Positions 23,809-32,606 of a DNA stretch of 64,000 nt are shown here, piece by piece. Location of the stretch: assembly GCF_002855515.1 (NCBI RefSeq), contig NZ_PKRP01000001.1, positions 1 through 64,000 on the forward strand. The letters are read 5' to 3'. The DNA is from Rhizobium sp. TH135 (GTDB lineage Bacteria > Pseudomonadota > Alphaproteobacteria > Rhizobiales > Rhizobiaceae). The notes under the pieces were generated by a model. That model ran no database searches, was not told the origin of the DNA, and saw only the letters and a list, made by a program, of their open reading frames with translations. Within the stretch, counting starts at the first letter, position 1, and the number at the start of each line of letters is the position of its first letter. Position numbers and translations under genes: made by a program.

Positions 23809-25809
23809 TTAGCCGTGTCCCGTCGCCGGCCCCTTCACGCGACCGGACATCACGCCGAAGCCATCGATGATCGCCTCCTGGTTTTCCATTCGCGCAACCT
23901 CGAGCTGAACCTCGTGCAGCGCGCTGATCACCTGCTCGATGCGGCCGGCATCGTCTGTCTCGGTCGCCTCGGCGATTTCGCGCTCGAGTTCCATGCGCTG
24001 CCGCTTCAGAGCTCGCGCCCGCTTGTAGAGGGCGAGAGCCTGGCCATAGCCCTCCCGCGCATCTTCGGAAGCCGCAATCTCGGTTGCGATCCAGAGCCTT
24101 GCATTGCGGATCTGCTGATCGAGACCGCGCAGCAGCGTGCCGTGGCCATGCGCCTCCAGCTTCTGGATCAGAACCTCACGCGTCAGTGAAGCGCCGGCTT
24201 CAGCAACCGCCGTCAAAAGCGACGACCACAGCTTCTGCAAGCCGACATGTTCATAGTCGATGGCAGCGATCTCGTCATACTCGTCTTCGAGCAATTGCGG
24301 ATGGTTGACGATGGTCAGTGCCAGCACGCTCTCGCGCAGGGTCGGCTGGTCGAGCGCACCACGCACAAGCCCGGAACGCGCCAACCGATCTGATATCGCT
24401 CCACGGCTCGACGCAACCGGCCCTGGAGGCCGTCCGCCATTGCGCGCACCCTGCCCCTGCCCCTGCCCACGGCCGCCACCCTGGAAATTGCCGCGCTCGC
24501 CACGCCCAGGCTGGGCGCTCTGGAAGAAGCCGTAGAGCCTGTCGCGCACATCCTGCTGGTAATGACGCCGTACGTTTTCGTCGCCGATGACGTTGACGAT
24601 CTGCTTGAGTTTGGCTTCGAGTTCTGCCCGCTTCTCCGGCGTATCGAAACCGCCGCCCTGCGTCTCGCGCATCCAGACCATCTCGGCCAGCGGCCGCGCC
24701 TCTGACAGCACACGATCGAAGGGCTGGCGTCCATCACGCGTGACGAGATCGTCCGGATCCTTGCCATCAGGCAGCATGGCAAAGCGCAGCGACTGGCCGG
24801 GCTTGATATGCGGCAGCGCCAGATCGACGGCCCTGAAAGCCGCCCGCTGGCCAGCACCATCGCCATCGAAGCAGAGCACCGGCACCGGCGTCGTCTTCCA
24901 CATCAGCTGCAGCTGGTTTTCGGTGAGTGCCGTGCCGAGCGGCGCCACGGCATTCTCGATCCCCGCCTGATAAAGCGCGATCACATCCATATAGCCTTCG
25001 ACGGCAATCAGCGTATCGGCACCGTCCGCTCCTTGCATCGCCCGGCGGGCGCGCGAGAAGTTGTAGAGAACGTTGCCCTTGTGGAAGAGCTCGGTCTCGT
25101 TGGAGTTGAGATACTTCGCCATGGCATCCGCCGCCATGGCGCGACCACCGAAGGCGATGACCTTGTCGCGGGACGACAGGATCGGAAACATGATGCGATC
25201 GCGGAAGCGGTCGTAGGAGACGGGAATGTCCGGTCCGTGCACGACGAGCCCGCAGGCCTCGATCTGCTCCTTCGGTACGCCCTTCGACGCCAGATACTCT
25301 TTCAGCGCATTGCGGCTCTCCGGCGCATAACCAAGCCGAAACGTCTCGATCGTGCGGCCAGACAGCCCGCGTTCGCGCAGATAGGCCCGCGCCCTCGCCC
25401 CACTCGCCGTCTGCAACTGATCTTGGAAGAACTGCGTCGCCATCTCCATGACGTCTTGCAGCGTCGTGCGTTCCCGCTCGCGGCGTTCCGCCTGCGGATC
25501 GGGCTGCGGCATGGAAATGCCGGCCATATCGGCGACCTGCTGCACCGCCTCGACGAAGCTCAAGCCTTCGAGATCAGTCAAAAAGCGGAAATGGTCGCCG
25601 GACACACCGCAGCCGAAGCAGTGATACCGACCCTTGCGATCTTCACAGTGAAAGCTTGGGCTCTTCTCGCCGTGAAAGGGGCAGCAGGCCCAATAGTCCT
25701 GGCGCGACACATTGGTTTTCTTTCGATCCCACGTCACGCGGCGACCAACGACGGCCGAAATAGGCACGCGGTCACGGATCTCGTCGAGGAAGTCGCTGGA
25801 AAAACGCAT
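23809..25809 (-). CDS. dnaG: DNA primase
   Basis: Makes RNA primers at the replication fork with DnaB. The 666-aa protein starts MRFSSDFLDEIRDRV. It has the zinc-binding domain CCPFHGEKSPSF plus YHCFGCGVSGD (residues about 35-65), the RNA polymerase core and TOPRIM domain (IAVEGYMDVIALYQAG; CFDGDGAGQRA), a Gly-Gln-rich linker at about 425-450 (GGGRGQGQGQG), and a C-terminal helicase-interaction domain. The ATG at 25809 is the conserved start; a longer frame to 25893 is not. Confidence 0.98.
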   Translation of the reverse strand: MRFSSDFLDEIRDRVPISAVVGRRVTWDRKKTNVSRQDYWACCPFHGEKSPSFHCEDRKGRYHCFGCGVSGDHFRFLTDLEGLSFVEAVQQVADMAGISMPQPDPQAERRERERTTLQDVMEMATQFFQDQLQTASGARARAYLRERGLSGRTIETFRLGYAPESRNALKEYLASKGVPKEQIEACGLVVHGPDIPVSYDRFRDRIMFPILSSRDKVIAFGGRAMAADAMAKYLNSNETELFHKGNVLYNFSRARRAMQGADGADTLIAVEGYMDVIALYQAGIENAVAPLGTALTENQLQLMWKTTPVPVLCFDGDGAGQRAAFRAVDLALPHIKPGQSLRFAMLPDGKDPDDLVTRDGRQPFDRVLSEARPLAEMVWMRETQGGGFDTPEKRAELEAKLKQIVNVIGDENVRRHYQQDVRDRLYGFFQSAQPGRGERGNFQGGGRGQGQGQGARNGGRPPGPVASSRGAISDRLARSGLVRGALDQPTLRESVLALTIVNHPQLLEDEYDEIAAIDYEHVGLQKLWSSLLTAVAEAGASLTREVLIQKLEAHGHGTLLRGLDQQIRNARLWIATEIAASEDAREGYGQALALYKRARALKRQRMELEREIAEATETDDAGRIEQVISALHEVQLEVARMENQEAIIDGFGVMSGRVKGPATGHG

Positions 25810-25907
25810 CTGTATCCCTGGGAAGCTGATCCTCCATATAGGCGCCCCGCGCGCAGAGCGCCAAGGCTTTCGCGCGGCATACCCGTTATTCACAGAGGTT
25901 GATTGTC

Positions 25908-26129
25908 ATGACGTCTGTATATACAATCGCGCCTTCAGACTTTGCCGGACCTCGCCTTGAGACGATGACTGTTACCAACGGAGAGCATCATATCCTTGCG
26001 ACATGCCCGGAAAGCGGCCGATTGATTACAGCAGTCTACACCATGAGAGGAAACGCCTGCCGGATCATCTCCGCCCGCGTTGCGAGAAAAAATGAGCGAA
26101 GAGAATATCACGCGCACTACCATCGCTGA
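25908..26129 (+). CDS. BrnT-like toxin, shortened at the N-terminus
   Basis: The last 45 residues match the BrnT RNase family: LITAVYTMRGNACRIISARVA then RKNERREYHAHY. BrnT proteins are about 90 aa and begin with an F-x-W-D-x-x-K segment and a central KHG-x-(S/T)-F helix; both are absent here. The frame is closed by a TGA at 25827, so no longer product is possible. The ATG at 25908 has GAGG 9 bases upstream; a TTG at 25899 is the alternative. Upstream of and overlapping brnA, as in brnTA operons. Whether it is still an active ribonuclease is doubtful. Confidence 0.6.
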   Translation: MTSVYTIAPSDFAGPRLETMTVTNGEHHILATCPESGRLITAVYTMRGNACRIISARVARKNERREYHAHYHR

Positions 26130-26424
26130 AATTCAGGAAAAGCGAGCGCGCGGGGAAAAGCGTCAGACCGATTGGGCCCGCGTCGATGCCATGACGGACG
26201 AGGATATCGAGCGCGCCATGCGCGACGATCCCGACTGGAAGGACCACATGGACATAGACTGGTCCAAGGCGAGAATGGTCATCCCGGATAGGAAGAAGGC
26301 GATCTCCATCCGCCTCGACCCCGATATCATCGATTTCTTCCAGGCGACCGGCAAGGGATACCAGACGCGGATCAACGCGGTCTTGCGCCATTTCGTCGAC
26401 GAACAGAAGCGCTCCAAGCCCTGA
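26092..26424 (+). CDS. brnA: BrnA-family antitoxin
   Basis: DNA-binding antitoxin with a ribbon-helix-helix C-terminus. The 110-aa protein shows the family pattern WARVDAMTDEDIERAMRDDPDW and, near the end, KKAISIRLDPDIIDFFQATGKGYQTRINAVLRHFV in shorthand: a beta strand followed by two helices. It overlaps the BrnT-like gene by 38 bp, the usual order (toxin first). It probably represses the shared promoter. The antitoxin appears intact while the toxin is shortened. Confidence 0.85.
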   Translation: MSEENITRTTIAEIQEKRARGEKRQTDWARVDAMTDEDIERAMRDDPDWKDHMDIDWSKARMVIPDRKKAISIRLDPDIIDFFQATGKGYQTRINAVLRHFVDEQKRSKP

Positions 26425-26433
26425 AACGCAAGA

Positions 26434-26451
26434 CGCCGCCCGAAGGCGGCG
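26434..26451. terminator. GC hairpin between convergent brnA and yqeY
   Basis: Perfect 7-bp stem CGCCGCC with GGCGGCG around a CGAA tetraloop, within the 56 bp between the two stop codons. No T run on either side, so it is a weak intrinsic terminator at best; placement suggests it serves both genes. Confidence 0.5.
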
Positions 26452-26480
26452 CCAAAGATCGGACAAGGCGCAAGTCGAAC

Positions 26481-26933
26481 CTACTTCAAAAGGTCCTTGA
26501 CCACGCCCGAAGCCTTGCCGAAGTCCATCTGACCGGAATAGCGCTCCTTCAGCGTACTGATGCACTTCCCCATGTCGCGGAGGCCCTGAGCGCCCGTTTC
26601 GGAGATAACGGCCGCGCAGAGCTCGCGCACTTTCTCCTCAGGCAACTGCTCAGGCATGAAGGACTTGATGATGACGATTTCCTCACGCTCCTGCGCTGCG
26701 AGTTCCGGCCGGTCGTTGTCGGAATAGATCTTGGCCGATTCATCCCGCTGTTTGATCATCTTCATCAGGATCTGCATGATCTCGTCGTCCGTGACGGGAT
26801 CCTTGCCGGTTCCGCGGTTGGCAATGTCGCGATCCTTGATCGCCGTCTGGATCAGACGAACGGTCGAGGTCCGGCGGACATCCTTGGCTTTCAGGGAGTC
26901 TTTCAGCGAGTTGGCGAGCGTGTCGCGTATCAT
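26481..26933 (-). CDS. yqeY: GatB/YqeY domain protein
   Basis: 150-aa stand-alone relative of the tRNA-binding tail of amidotransferase GatB. Visible pattern: MIRDTLANSLKDSLKAKD, RLIQTAIKDRDIA, DDEIMQILMKMIKQRDES and the C-terminal MGKCISTLKERYSGQMDFGKAS (small-domain fold). In Rhizobiales this gene is commonly found beside carA, divergent, as here. The role in tRNA metabolism is inferred from the domain; no reaction is proven. Confidence 0.93.
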   Translation of the reverse strand: MIRDTLANSLKDSLKAKDVRRTSTVRLIQTAIKDRDIANRGTGKDPVTDDEIMQILMKMIKQRDESAKIYSDNDRPELAAQEREEIVIIKSFMPEQLPEEKVRELCAAVISETGAQGLRDMGKCISTLKERYSGQMDFGKASGVVKDLLK

Positions 26934-27249
26934 TTTTTTCTCCGGGGAAGCGCCGTTTCACCGTCGGTGATTGTGGCTTTTCCGTGTTCGTTGAGTGGTT
27001 CTCATAGCCAGACGCGTGCTGCAGTGCAAACGAATTGAACAAACCATTGAAATGGCTTGGTGGAAATCAGGCCCCCAAGCAACTCCGGAATTGACCTCGC
27101 CACGCGATATGTCTATTGCTCGGCACCTGCACGCAAATTGTCATCAGGGCTGAAAACGCGCGACCTCGCGCGCCCTCGATCTGCAACATAAATGGTCCTG
27201 CGACACCGCTCCGACAAGGGGCCGGGACGCGGGCGAACAAGGAACGACC
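26934..27249 (+). promoter_or_regulatory. Divergent yqeY-carA intergenic region with carA promoter
   Basis: A TTGACC (27091-27096), 17-bp spacer, TATTGC (27114-27119) arrangement fits the rhizobial housekeeping consensus and would give a leader of about 120 nt before carA. The GGAACGACC before the ATG at 27250 is the ribosome binding site. No PyrR-like or attenuator structure was found by eye. Confidence 0.5.
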
Positions 27250-28455
27250 ATGACCGCGACAGCCCCCTGGACGACCCGCAAGCCGACCGCCCTCCTCGTT
27301 CTCGCCGACGGCACCGTCATCGAAGGCCACGGTATCGGCGCAACGGGCAAGGTCCAGGCAGAAGTCTGCTTCAACACGGCACTGACAGGATACGAGGAAA
27401 TCCTTACAGATCCCTCCTATCTCGGCCAGATCGTCACCTTCACCTTCCCGCATATCGGCAATGTTGGCACCAATGACGAAGACATCGAAGACCTGACGCC
27501 GGCTGCCCGCCACGGCGCGGTCGGCACCATCTTCAAGGCCGACATCACGGAGCCTTCAAATTATCGTTCCGCAAGCCATCTCGATGCCTGGCTGAAGAGC
27601 CGCGGCATCATCGGCCTGTCGGGCGTCGATACCCGTGCGCTGACCGCCTGGATCCGCGAGAACGGCGCGCCGAACGCCGTCATCGCCCATGATCCGAACG
27701 GCGTCTTCGACGTGGAAGCTCTGAAGGCAGAAGCCAAGGCCTGGGGTGGCCTCGTGGGCCTCGACCTTGCCAAGGTCGCGACCTCGGGCCAGTCTTCCGT
27801 CTGGGACGAAAAGGCATGGTCCTGGACCGAAGGCCACACAACGCTCGGCGCCGCTGACGCCAAGTATCACATCGTCTGCGTCGACTTCGGCGTGAAGCGC
27901 AACATCCTGCGCCTCTTTGCCGGCCTCGACTGCAAGGTCACAGTAGTCCCCGCCACGACATCAGCCGAAGACATCCTCGCCCTGAACCCGGACGGCGTCT
28001 TCCTGTCGAACGGCCCGGGCGACCCGGCTGCCACCGGCGAATATGCCGTGCCGGTCATCCAGAACCTGGTCAAAAGCGACAAGCCGCTCTTCGGCATCTG
28101 CCTCGGCCATCAGATGCTGGGCTTGGCACTCGGCGGCACGACCGAGAAGATGCACCAGGGCCATCACGGCGCAAACCACCCGGTCAAGGACTTCACCACG
28201 GGCAAGGTCGAGATCGTCTCGATGAACCACGGCTTTGCAGTCGACTCGAAGTCGCTGCCGGAAAGCGTTGAAGAGACTCATGTTTCCCTGTTCGACGGCA
28301 CGAATTGCGGCCTGCGTTTGAAGGGCAAGCCGGTCTTCTCCGTGCAGCATCACCCGGAAGCGTCGCCCGGCCCCCAGGACAGCCACTACCTCTTCCGCCG
28401 CTTCATCAACATGGTGCGCGAGACGAAGGGCGAACCGGCACTCGCCGAACGCTGA
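27250..28455 (+). CDS. carA: Carbamoyl-phosphate synthase, small (glutaminase) subunit
   Basis: Releases ammonia from glutamine and channels it to CarB to make carbamoyl phosphate for arginine and pyrimidines. The 401-aa protein has an N-terminal CPSase domain (GHGIGATGKVQAEVCFNTALTGYEE in shorthand; GVDTRALTAWIRE) and a C-terminal class I amidotransferase domain: oxyanion strand FLSNGPGDPAA, nucleophile Cys in FGICLGHQML, and the catalytic His-x-Glu in VQHHPEASPGP. All residues are intact. carB lies 10 kb away on the same strand, as in many rhizobia. Confidence 0.97.
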   Translation: MTATAPWTTRKPTALLVLADGTVIEGHGIGATGKVQAEVCFNTALTGYEEILTDPSYLGQIVTFTFPHIGNVGTNDEDIEDLTPAARHGAVGTIFKADITEPSNYRSASHLDAWLKSRGIIGLSGVDTRALTAWIRENGAPNAVIAHDPNGVFDVEALKAEAKAWGGLVGLDLAKVATSGQSSVWDEKAWSWTEGHTTLGAADAKYHIVCVDFGVKRNILRLFAGLDCKVTVVPATTSAEDILALNPDGVFLSNGPGDPAATGEYAVPVIQNLVKSDKPLFGICLGHQMLGLALGGTTEKMHQGHHGANHPVKDFTTGKVEIVSMNHGFAVDSKSLPESVEETHVSLFDGTNCGLRLKGKPVFSVQHHPEASPGPQDSHYLFRRFINMVRETKGEPALAER

Positions 28456-28482
28456 GCCTATTCAATCAGAGTGGAAATTGGC

Positions 28483-28514
28483 GGCCCGGGTTCATCCCCG
28501 GGCCGTTTGCATTT
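28483..28514 (+). terminator. carA terminator, overlapping the end of the MATE gene
   Basis: Perfect 8-bp GC stem GGCCCGGG with CCCGGGCC, 6-base loop, followed by GTTTGCATTT. The TGA of the convergent MATE transporter gene (28492-28494) lies inside the loop. Confidence 0.65.
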
Positions 28515-29904
28515 CATGCCGGACCTTCAGATAGAAGCGCAGGCTGAGCATGACTGCGGCACTCGCAAGCCCGAGGCAGAAGCCGTACCAGATGCCGATG
28601 CCTCCGATCCCAAGCGGAAAGGCCATCAGCCAGGCGAGGAAAAAGCCGATCGGCCAATAGGATACGAGCGCGAGGATCATCGGCACGCGCGCATCCTTCA
28701 GTCCGCGCAAGAGCCCGGCCGCGATCGCCTGGAGGCCATCGACCAGCTGGAACAGCCCCGCCACCATGACAAGCGGCCCCGCATAGGCGAGCACCTCGGC
28801 AGCGGCCGGGGCATTTTCGTTGATGAACGCAGCCGACAGCTGCTCCGGCACGATCAGGAACAGGATCCCGCCCGACAGCGACAGCAGTCCGGCAATGGCA
28901 AGCACCGTGATCGACGCCCGCACCAGTTCCGGATAATTGCCCCGTCCATGGGCAAGGCCGACCCGAACGGTTGCTGCTTGCGCCAATCCGAGCGGCAGCA
29001 TGAAGGCGATCGATGCGAGCTGCAGCGCGATGCCATGCGCCGCGAGTTCGATCGTCCCGATCCTGCCCATCAGCAGGGAAGCCGCGCTGAACAGGCTCAC
29101 TTCAGCAAGTACAGTGACGCTGATCGGCATGCCGAGATGCAGCACTTCGCGAAAGGCCTGCCAGTCGGGTCGCCAAAAACGGATGAAGAGCTCATAGCGC
29201 TTCGTCTCCTCGCGGGTCTGGATATAGATGACCATCGCCACGAAGCTCACCCATTGCACGATAACGGCAACGATCGCCGCCCCGGTCATGCCGAGCGCCG
29301 GCAGGCCGAAATGGCCGAGTACAAGCGCATAGGCGAGGATGGCGTTGAGCACGAGGATGCCGAGCGTGACCCAAAGCACGATCCGTGCCCGTCCCGTCGC
29401 GCTGACCAATGCACGCAGAACCGCAAAGAGAAGCGCGGGCAAAAGACCAAGCTGGATGATGAAGACATAGCCCGCCGCAAGAGCGGCCACTTCAGGCTTC
29501 TGCCCAAGCGCAAGCAGGATAGCCTCCGCATTGAAGAAGAGCGGCATCGTGAGCAGCACATAGAGGATCGACACCCACATGCCCATGCGGATGGAGCGCC
29601 GAACGGACACCACATCGCCGCGGCCATAGGCCTGCGCCACCATCGGCATGACGGCCATGGAGAAGCCCGAGCCGAAGATGAAGATGGTGAAGAAGAACTG
29701 CCCTGCAAGCACCATCGCGGCCAGCGGCACGGCCCCGAGCTGACCGACAATCACGACATCCGTCGTATGGATCCCGAGCTGTGCCAGCTGCGCCCCGATC
29801 AGGGGAATGCCGAGCGAGAGCGTCGCACGGATGTGAGACATCCAGCTGCCGGCACCGATTGGCGCAGGGCTATGGGTTTCGAGCGAGGCGATGTCGGTGT
29901 GCAT
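28492..29904 (-). CDS. MATE-family efflux transporter (NorM type)
   Basis: Cation-driven multidrug exporter of the inner membrane, 470 aa with 12 hydrophobic segments in two similar halves. Conserved parts: SLGIPLIGAQLAQLGIHTTDVVIVGQLG in shorthand (TM1, with the Q-x6-D pattern), VMPMVAQAYGRGD after TM2, and its second-half copy LAQAATVRVGLAHGRGNYPE. The start at 29904 (MHTDIASLE) fits the family; a longer frame to 30003 adds a non-conserved basic stretch. The binding site is weak. Convergent with carA. Substrate unknown. Confidence 0.9.
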   Translation of the reverse strand: MHTDIASLETHSPAPIGAGSWMSHIRATLSLGIPLIGAQLAQLGIHTTDVVIVGQLGAVPLAAMVLAGQFFFTIFIFGSGFSMAVMPMVAQAYGRGDVVSVRRSIRMGMWVSILYVLLTMPLFFNAEAILLALGQKPEVAALAAGYVFIIQLGLLPALLFAVLRALVSATGRARIVLWVTLGILVLNAILAYALVLGHFGLPALGMTGAAIVAVIVQWVSFVAMVIYIQTREETKRYELFIRFWRPDWQAFREVLHLGMPISVTVLAEVSLFSAASLLMGRIGTIELAAHGIALQLASIAFMLPLGLAQAATVRVGLAHGRGNYPELVRASITVLAIAGLLSLSGGILFLIVPEQLSAAFINENAPAAAEVLAYAGPLVMVAGLFQLVDGLQAIAAGLLRGLKDARVPMILALVSYWPIGFFLAWLMAFPLGIGGIGIWYGFCLGLASAAVMLSLRFYLKVRHEMQTARG

Positions 29905-30193
29905 GGCAATAATCTCAACGAAAAAAGCCGCTTCCAGGATACTGGCGAGCGGCATGTCGCAACGGGATAAGCGCCATCGCGCATTCCAGCAAGATGGAAT
30001 CACGAGGCTGCAGAATTTTTGCGCGATACATCAGAGATATTGATGGAAAATTCGCCGGCGCCTGCAGGCGGCCTCTTCGACATCAGCGGAAAATGCAGGG
30101 CCCGAACGGAAGCGGGCCAAACCGCCCTTTTCTGCCTGATCGGAACCCGCTTATGGTCGCCGCTCCTGAAAGCAACAAGAGATTGATCGAGAC

Positions 30194-30673
30194 ATGTTGG
30201 AACTGGTTTGGCGCGGCGTGATCATCGGCCTCGGAGCAACCGTCGCCATGGATATCTGGGCGATCCTTCTCGCCACTGTCTTCAAGCAGCCGAAGCCAAA
30301 CTGGGCGCCTGTCGGGCGCTGGTTCTACCACCTGAAGTCCGGCCGCATCTTTCACGACACCATCGCGACTGCAGAACCCTACCGCCACGAACTGGCCCTT
30401 GGCTGGATTTCGCACTACGCCGTCGGCATCGCCTACGGCATGATGCTCGCTCTCTTCGTCGGGCCGATCTGGTTCGCGGAGCCGACCTTTCTGCCAGCCT
30501 GGATCTGGGGGATCCTGACGGTTGCCGCTGGCTGGTTTCTGCTGCAGCCTGGCCTCGGCATCGGATGGGCCGCCTCGAAGACCCCGAACCCGACCAAGGT
30601 CCGCACCCTCAATCTTTTGGCCCACACCGTTTTCGGTCTTGGCCTCTGGCTGACGGCCCTGCTGATCCGTTGA
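30194..30673 (+). CDS. DUF2938 family membrane protein (159 aa)
   Basis: Small protein with four hydrophobic segments, at about residues 4-26, 70-92, 97-115 and 135-157. Family-typical stretches are GATVAMDIWAILLA near the start, VGRWFYHLKSGRIFHDTI, SHYAVGIAYG and WGILTVAAGWFLLQPGLGIG. The function of the family is unknown. It stands alone, convergent with the metalloprotease gene 13 bp downstream. Confidence 0.85.
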   Translation: MLELVWRGVIIGLGATVAMDIWAILLATVFKQPKPNWAPVGRWFYHLKSGRIFHDTIATAEPYRHELALGWISHYAVGIAYGMMLALFVGPIWFAEPTFLPAWIWGILTVAAGWFLLQPGLGIGWAASKTPNPTKVRTLNLLAHTVFGLGLWLTALLIR

Positions 30674-30686
30674 AGGGGCCGGCGCG

Positions 30687-31613
30687 TTAGATCGCGCCGG
30701 AGAAGGTGTCGCAGGCACCGACATTGCCGCTATCATAGCCCCGCTTGAACCACTTCATCCGCTGTGCGGAGGTGCCATGGTTGAACGCGTCTGGCACGAC
30801 ATAACCCTGACTGCGCTTCTGCAATGTGTCGTCGCCAATCTGCTGGGCGGCATTCAAAGCCTCCTCAAGGTCGCCGTCGGACAGGATGCCCTCCTTGTCT
30901 GCGGACTTGGCCCAGATGCCGGCATAACAATCGGCCTGCAGCTCGACGCGCACGGACATCTGGTTCGCCTCGCGCTCGCCCATGGAGCGGCGCTGGCGGT
31001 TGAATTCCGGTAGCACGCCCGTCAGATTCTGCACGTGGTGACCGACCTCATGGGCAATGACATAGGCCTGGGCAAAGTCACCGGCCGCGTCAAACTGCTG
31101 CTCAAGCTGATCGAAGAACTGGGTGTCGAGATAGACCTTGCTGTCAGCCGGGCAATAGAAGGGACCGGTGGCCGAGGAGGCCTGGCCGCAGGCAGAAACC
31201 GTGCCGCCGCTGAAGAGAACCAGCGTCGGCTCGCGATACTGCTCCCCCGACGCCGAGAAGATGGCATTCCAGGTCGTTTCCGTCTCCGCCAGAACCGTGC
31301 GGACGAACGCTGTCGTATCGTCGCTGGACTGCCCCGCCGGACGCTGGCCGATCGATTGCTCGTAACCGGACCCCGCACCTCCGACATTGCCTTCGCCCAG
31401 GACCTGCAGCATGTCGATGCCCATGGCCTTGAGCACGAAATAGATGATCACCAGAAAGATGATCGTCCCCAAGCTCAAGCCACCGCCACGGCGCCCACCC
31501 ATCGGGATCTGGATGCCGGATCGACCAAAGGGGCTGCGGCCCAAGCCTCCGCCGGAGGATTGCCCACGCCGGTCCTCGATATTGTCCGACTGACGACGGC
31601 CCTTCCATTCCAT
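30687..31613 (-). CDS. ypfJ: Putative neutral zinc metallopeptidase (YpfJ family)
   Basis: 308-aa inner-membrane-anchored protein. N-terminal Gly-rich segment with RRGQSSGGG, a single TM at about residues 45-66 (LGTIIFLVIIYFVLKAMGI), then the peptidase domain with zinc motif YVIAHEVGHHVQN (His-Glu-x-x-His) and the SVRVELQADCYAGIWA segment that holds the third ligand. The ATG at 31613 gives the family start MEWKGRRQSDN. The role in E. coli is unknown; a cell-envelope quality-control function is only a guess. Confidence 0.9.
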   Translation of the reverse strand: MEWKGRRQSDNIEDRRGQSSGGGLGRSPFGRSGIQIPMGGRRGGGLSLGTIIFLVIIYFVLKAMGIDMLQVLGEGNVGGAGSGYEQSIGQRPAGQSSDDTTAFVRTVLAETETTWNAIFSASGEQYREPTLVLFSGGTVSACGQASSATGPFYCPADSKVYLDTQFFDQLEQQFDAAGDFAQAYVIAHEVGHHVQNLTGVLPEFNRQRRSMGEREANQMSVRVELQADCYAGIWAKSADKEGILSDGDLEEALNAAQQIGDDTLQKRSQGYVVPDAFNHGTSAQRMKWFKRGYDSGNVGACDTFSGAI

Positions 31614-31758
31614 GATGCTTCCCCTCTGCGCTCTAGCCCTCACAATGAAAAGATAGCCGAACTGTTCCCTAACACCAGTGACGGCATGACGTTTGCGCCG
31701 TCAATGCGTCAACCAGAACGCTGGCGGGAGCTAGAACGCTGGAGGAAGAGCGTCCGCG

Positions 31759-32427
31759 TCAGGCTTTGGCATAACCGTATTCCCCACCCCGCGCCAGCGC
31801 GCGCTGATAGGCCGGTCGCGCCCGGATCCGCTCGATCCAGCCGCGCAACGCGCTCGTGTCCTTTCCCTGAGAAATCCGGGTCAGCCCCGCCTCGACCGGG
31901 AAACTCATGGCGATATCGGCTGCGGAAAAATCCTTTCCCGCAAACCAGCCATCTCTAGCAACTTCGGCCATCCAAAGGTCCAGATGGTCGGAAAGTTGCG
32001 GATCGAGCAGCTTGCGCGAGACGCCCTGGCTGATCATCTTCGCCACCGGCCGAATGAAGAAGGGCACTTGCCCCGGGATGCGCGAGAAGATCAGTTTCAT
32101 CACCAGAAGCGGCATGGCTGACCCTTCCACATAATGCATCCAGTAGCGGTAGCGCAGGCGCTCGTCGGTACCGGCAGCGGGACGCAGCCCCTCCCCGCCA
32201 TAGGTCTCGATCAGATATTCCATGATCGCGCCGCTCTCGGCGACAATCCGGCCGTTATCTTCGATGACGGGCGACTTGCCCAGCGGATGCACCGCCTTGA
32301 GCTCCCTAGGCGCCAGGTATTCCTTTGTCCGATGATAGACCTTGACCTGATAGTCGAGCCCGAGCTCTTCCAGCAGCCAGAGGATCCGGTGGGCACGCGA
32401 GTTGTCCAGGTAGTGAACGGTGATCAT
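31759..32427 (-). CDS. Glutathione S-transferase family protein
   Basis: 222 aa. N-terminal thioredoxin-like domain: YLDNSRAHRILWLLEEL at the start, KAVHPLGKSPVIED with the cis-Pro, and ESGAIMEYLIETY (glutathione gamma-glutamyl contact). C-terminal helical domain from about residue 85 ends in FSAADIAMSFPVEAG, the N-capping box. The Ser in place of Tyr or Cys at the first strand suggests a beta/theta-like bacterial class. Cytoplasmic detoxification role inferred; substrate unknown. Confidence 0.88.
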   Translation of the reverse strand: MITVHYLDNSRAHRILWLLEELGLDYQVKVYHRTKEYLAPRELKAVHPLGKSPVIEDNGRIVAESGAIMEYLIETYGGEGLRPAAGTDERLRYRYWMHYVEGSAMPLLVMKLIFSRIPGQVPFFIRPVAKMISQGVSRKLLDPQLSDHLDLWMAEVARDGWFAGKDFSAADIAMSFPVEAGLTRISQGKDTSALRGWIERIRARPAYQRALARGGEYGYAKA

Positions 32428-32606
32428 CAGAAAGTGCCCTTCGATTGTCGTTGATTGAACTATCTAGAAGCTGATGACCGCCCCGTCGAGGCGCAGGTCG
32501 CAACTTTCTCAGGCGCCGACGAACCGATCACACGTCAGGACCGCTTGGCAGCCCACCTCCCGCATGCAAGTCTCGGCCCCATCAAGCGCTTTGGGAGGAG
32601 TAGCAC

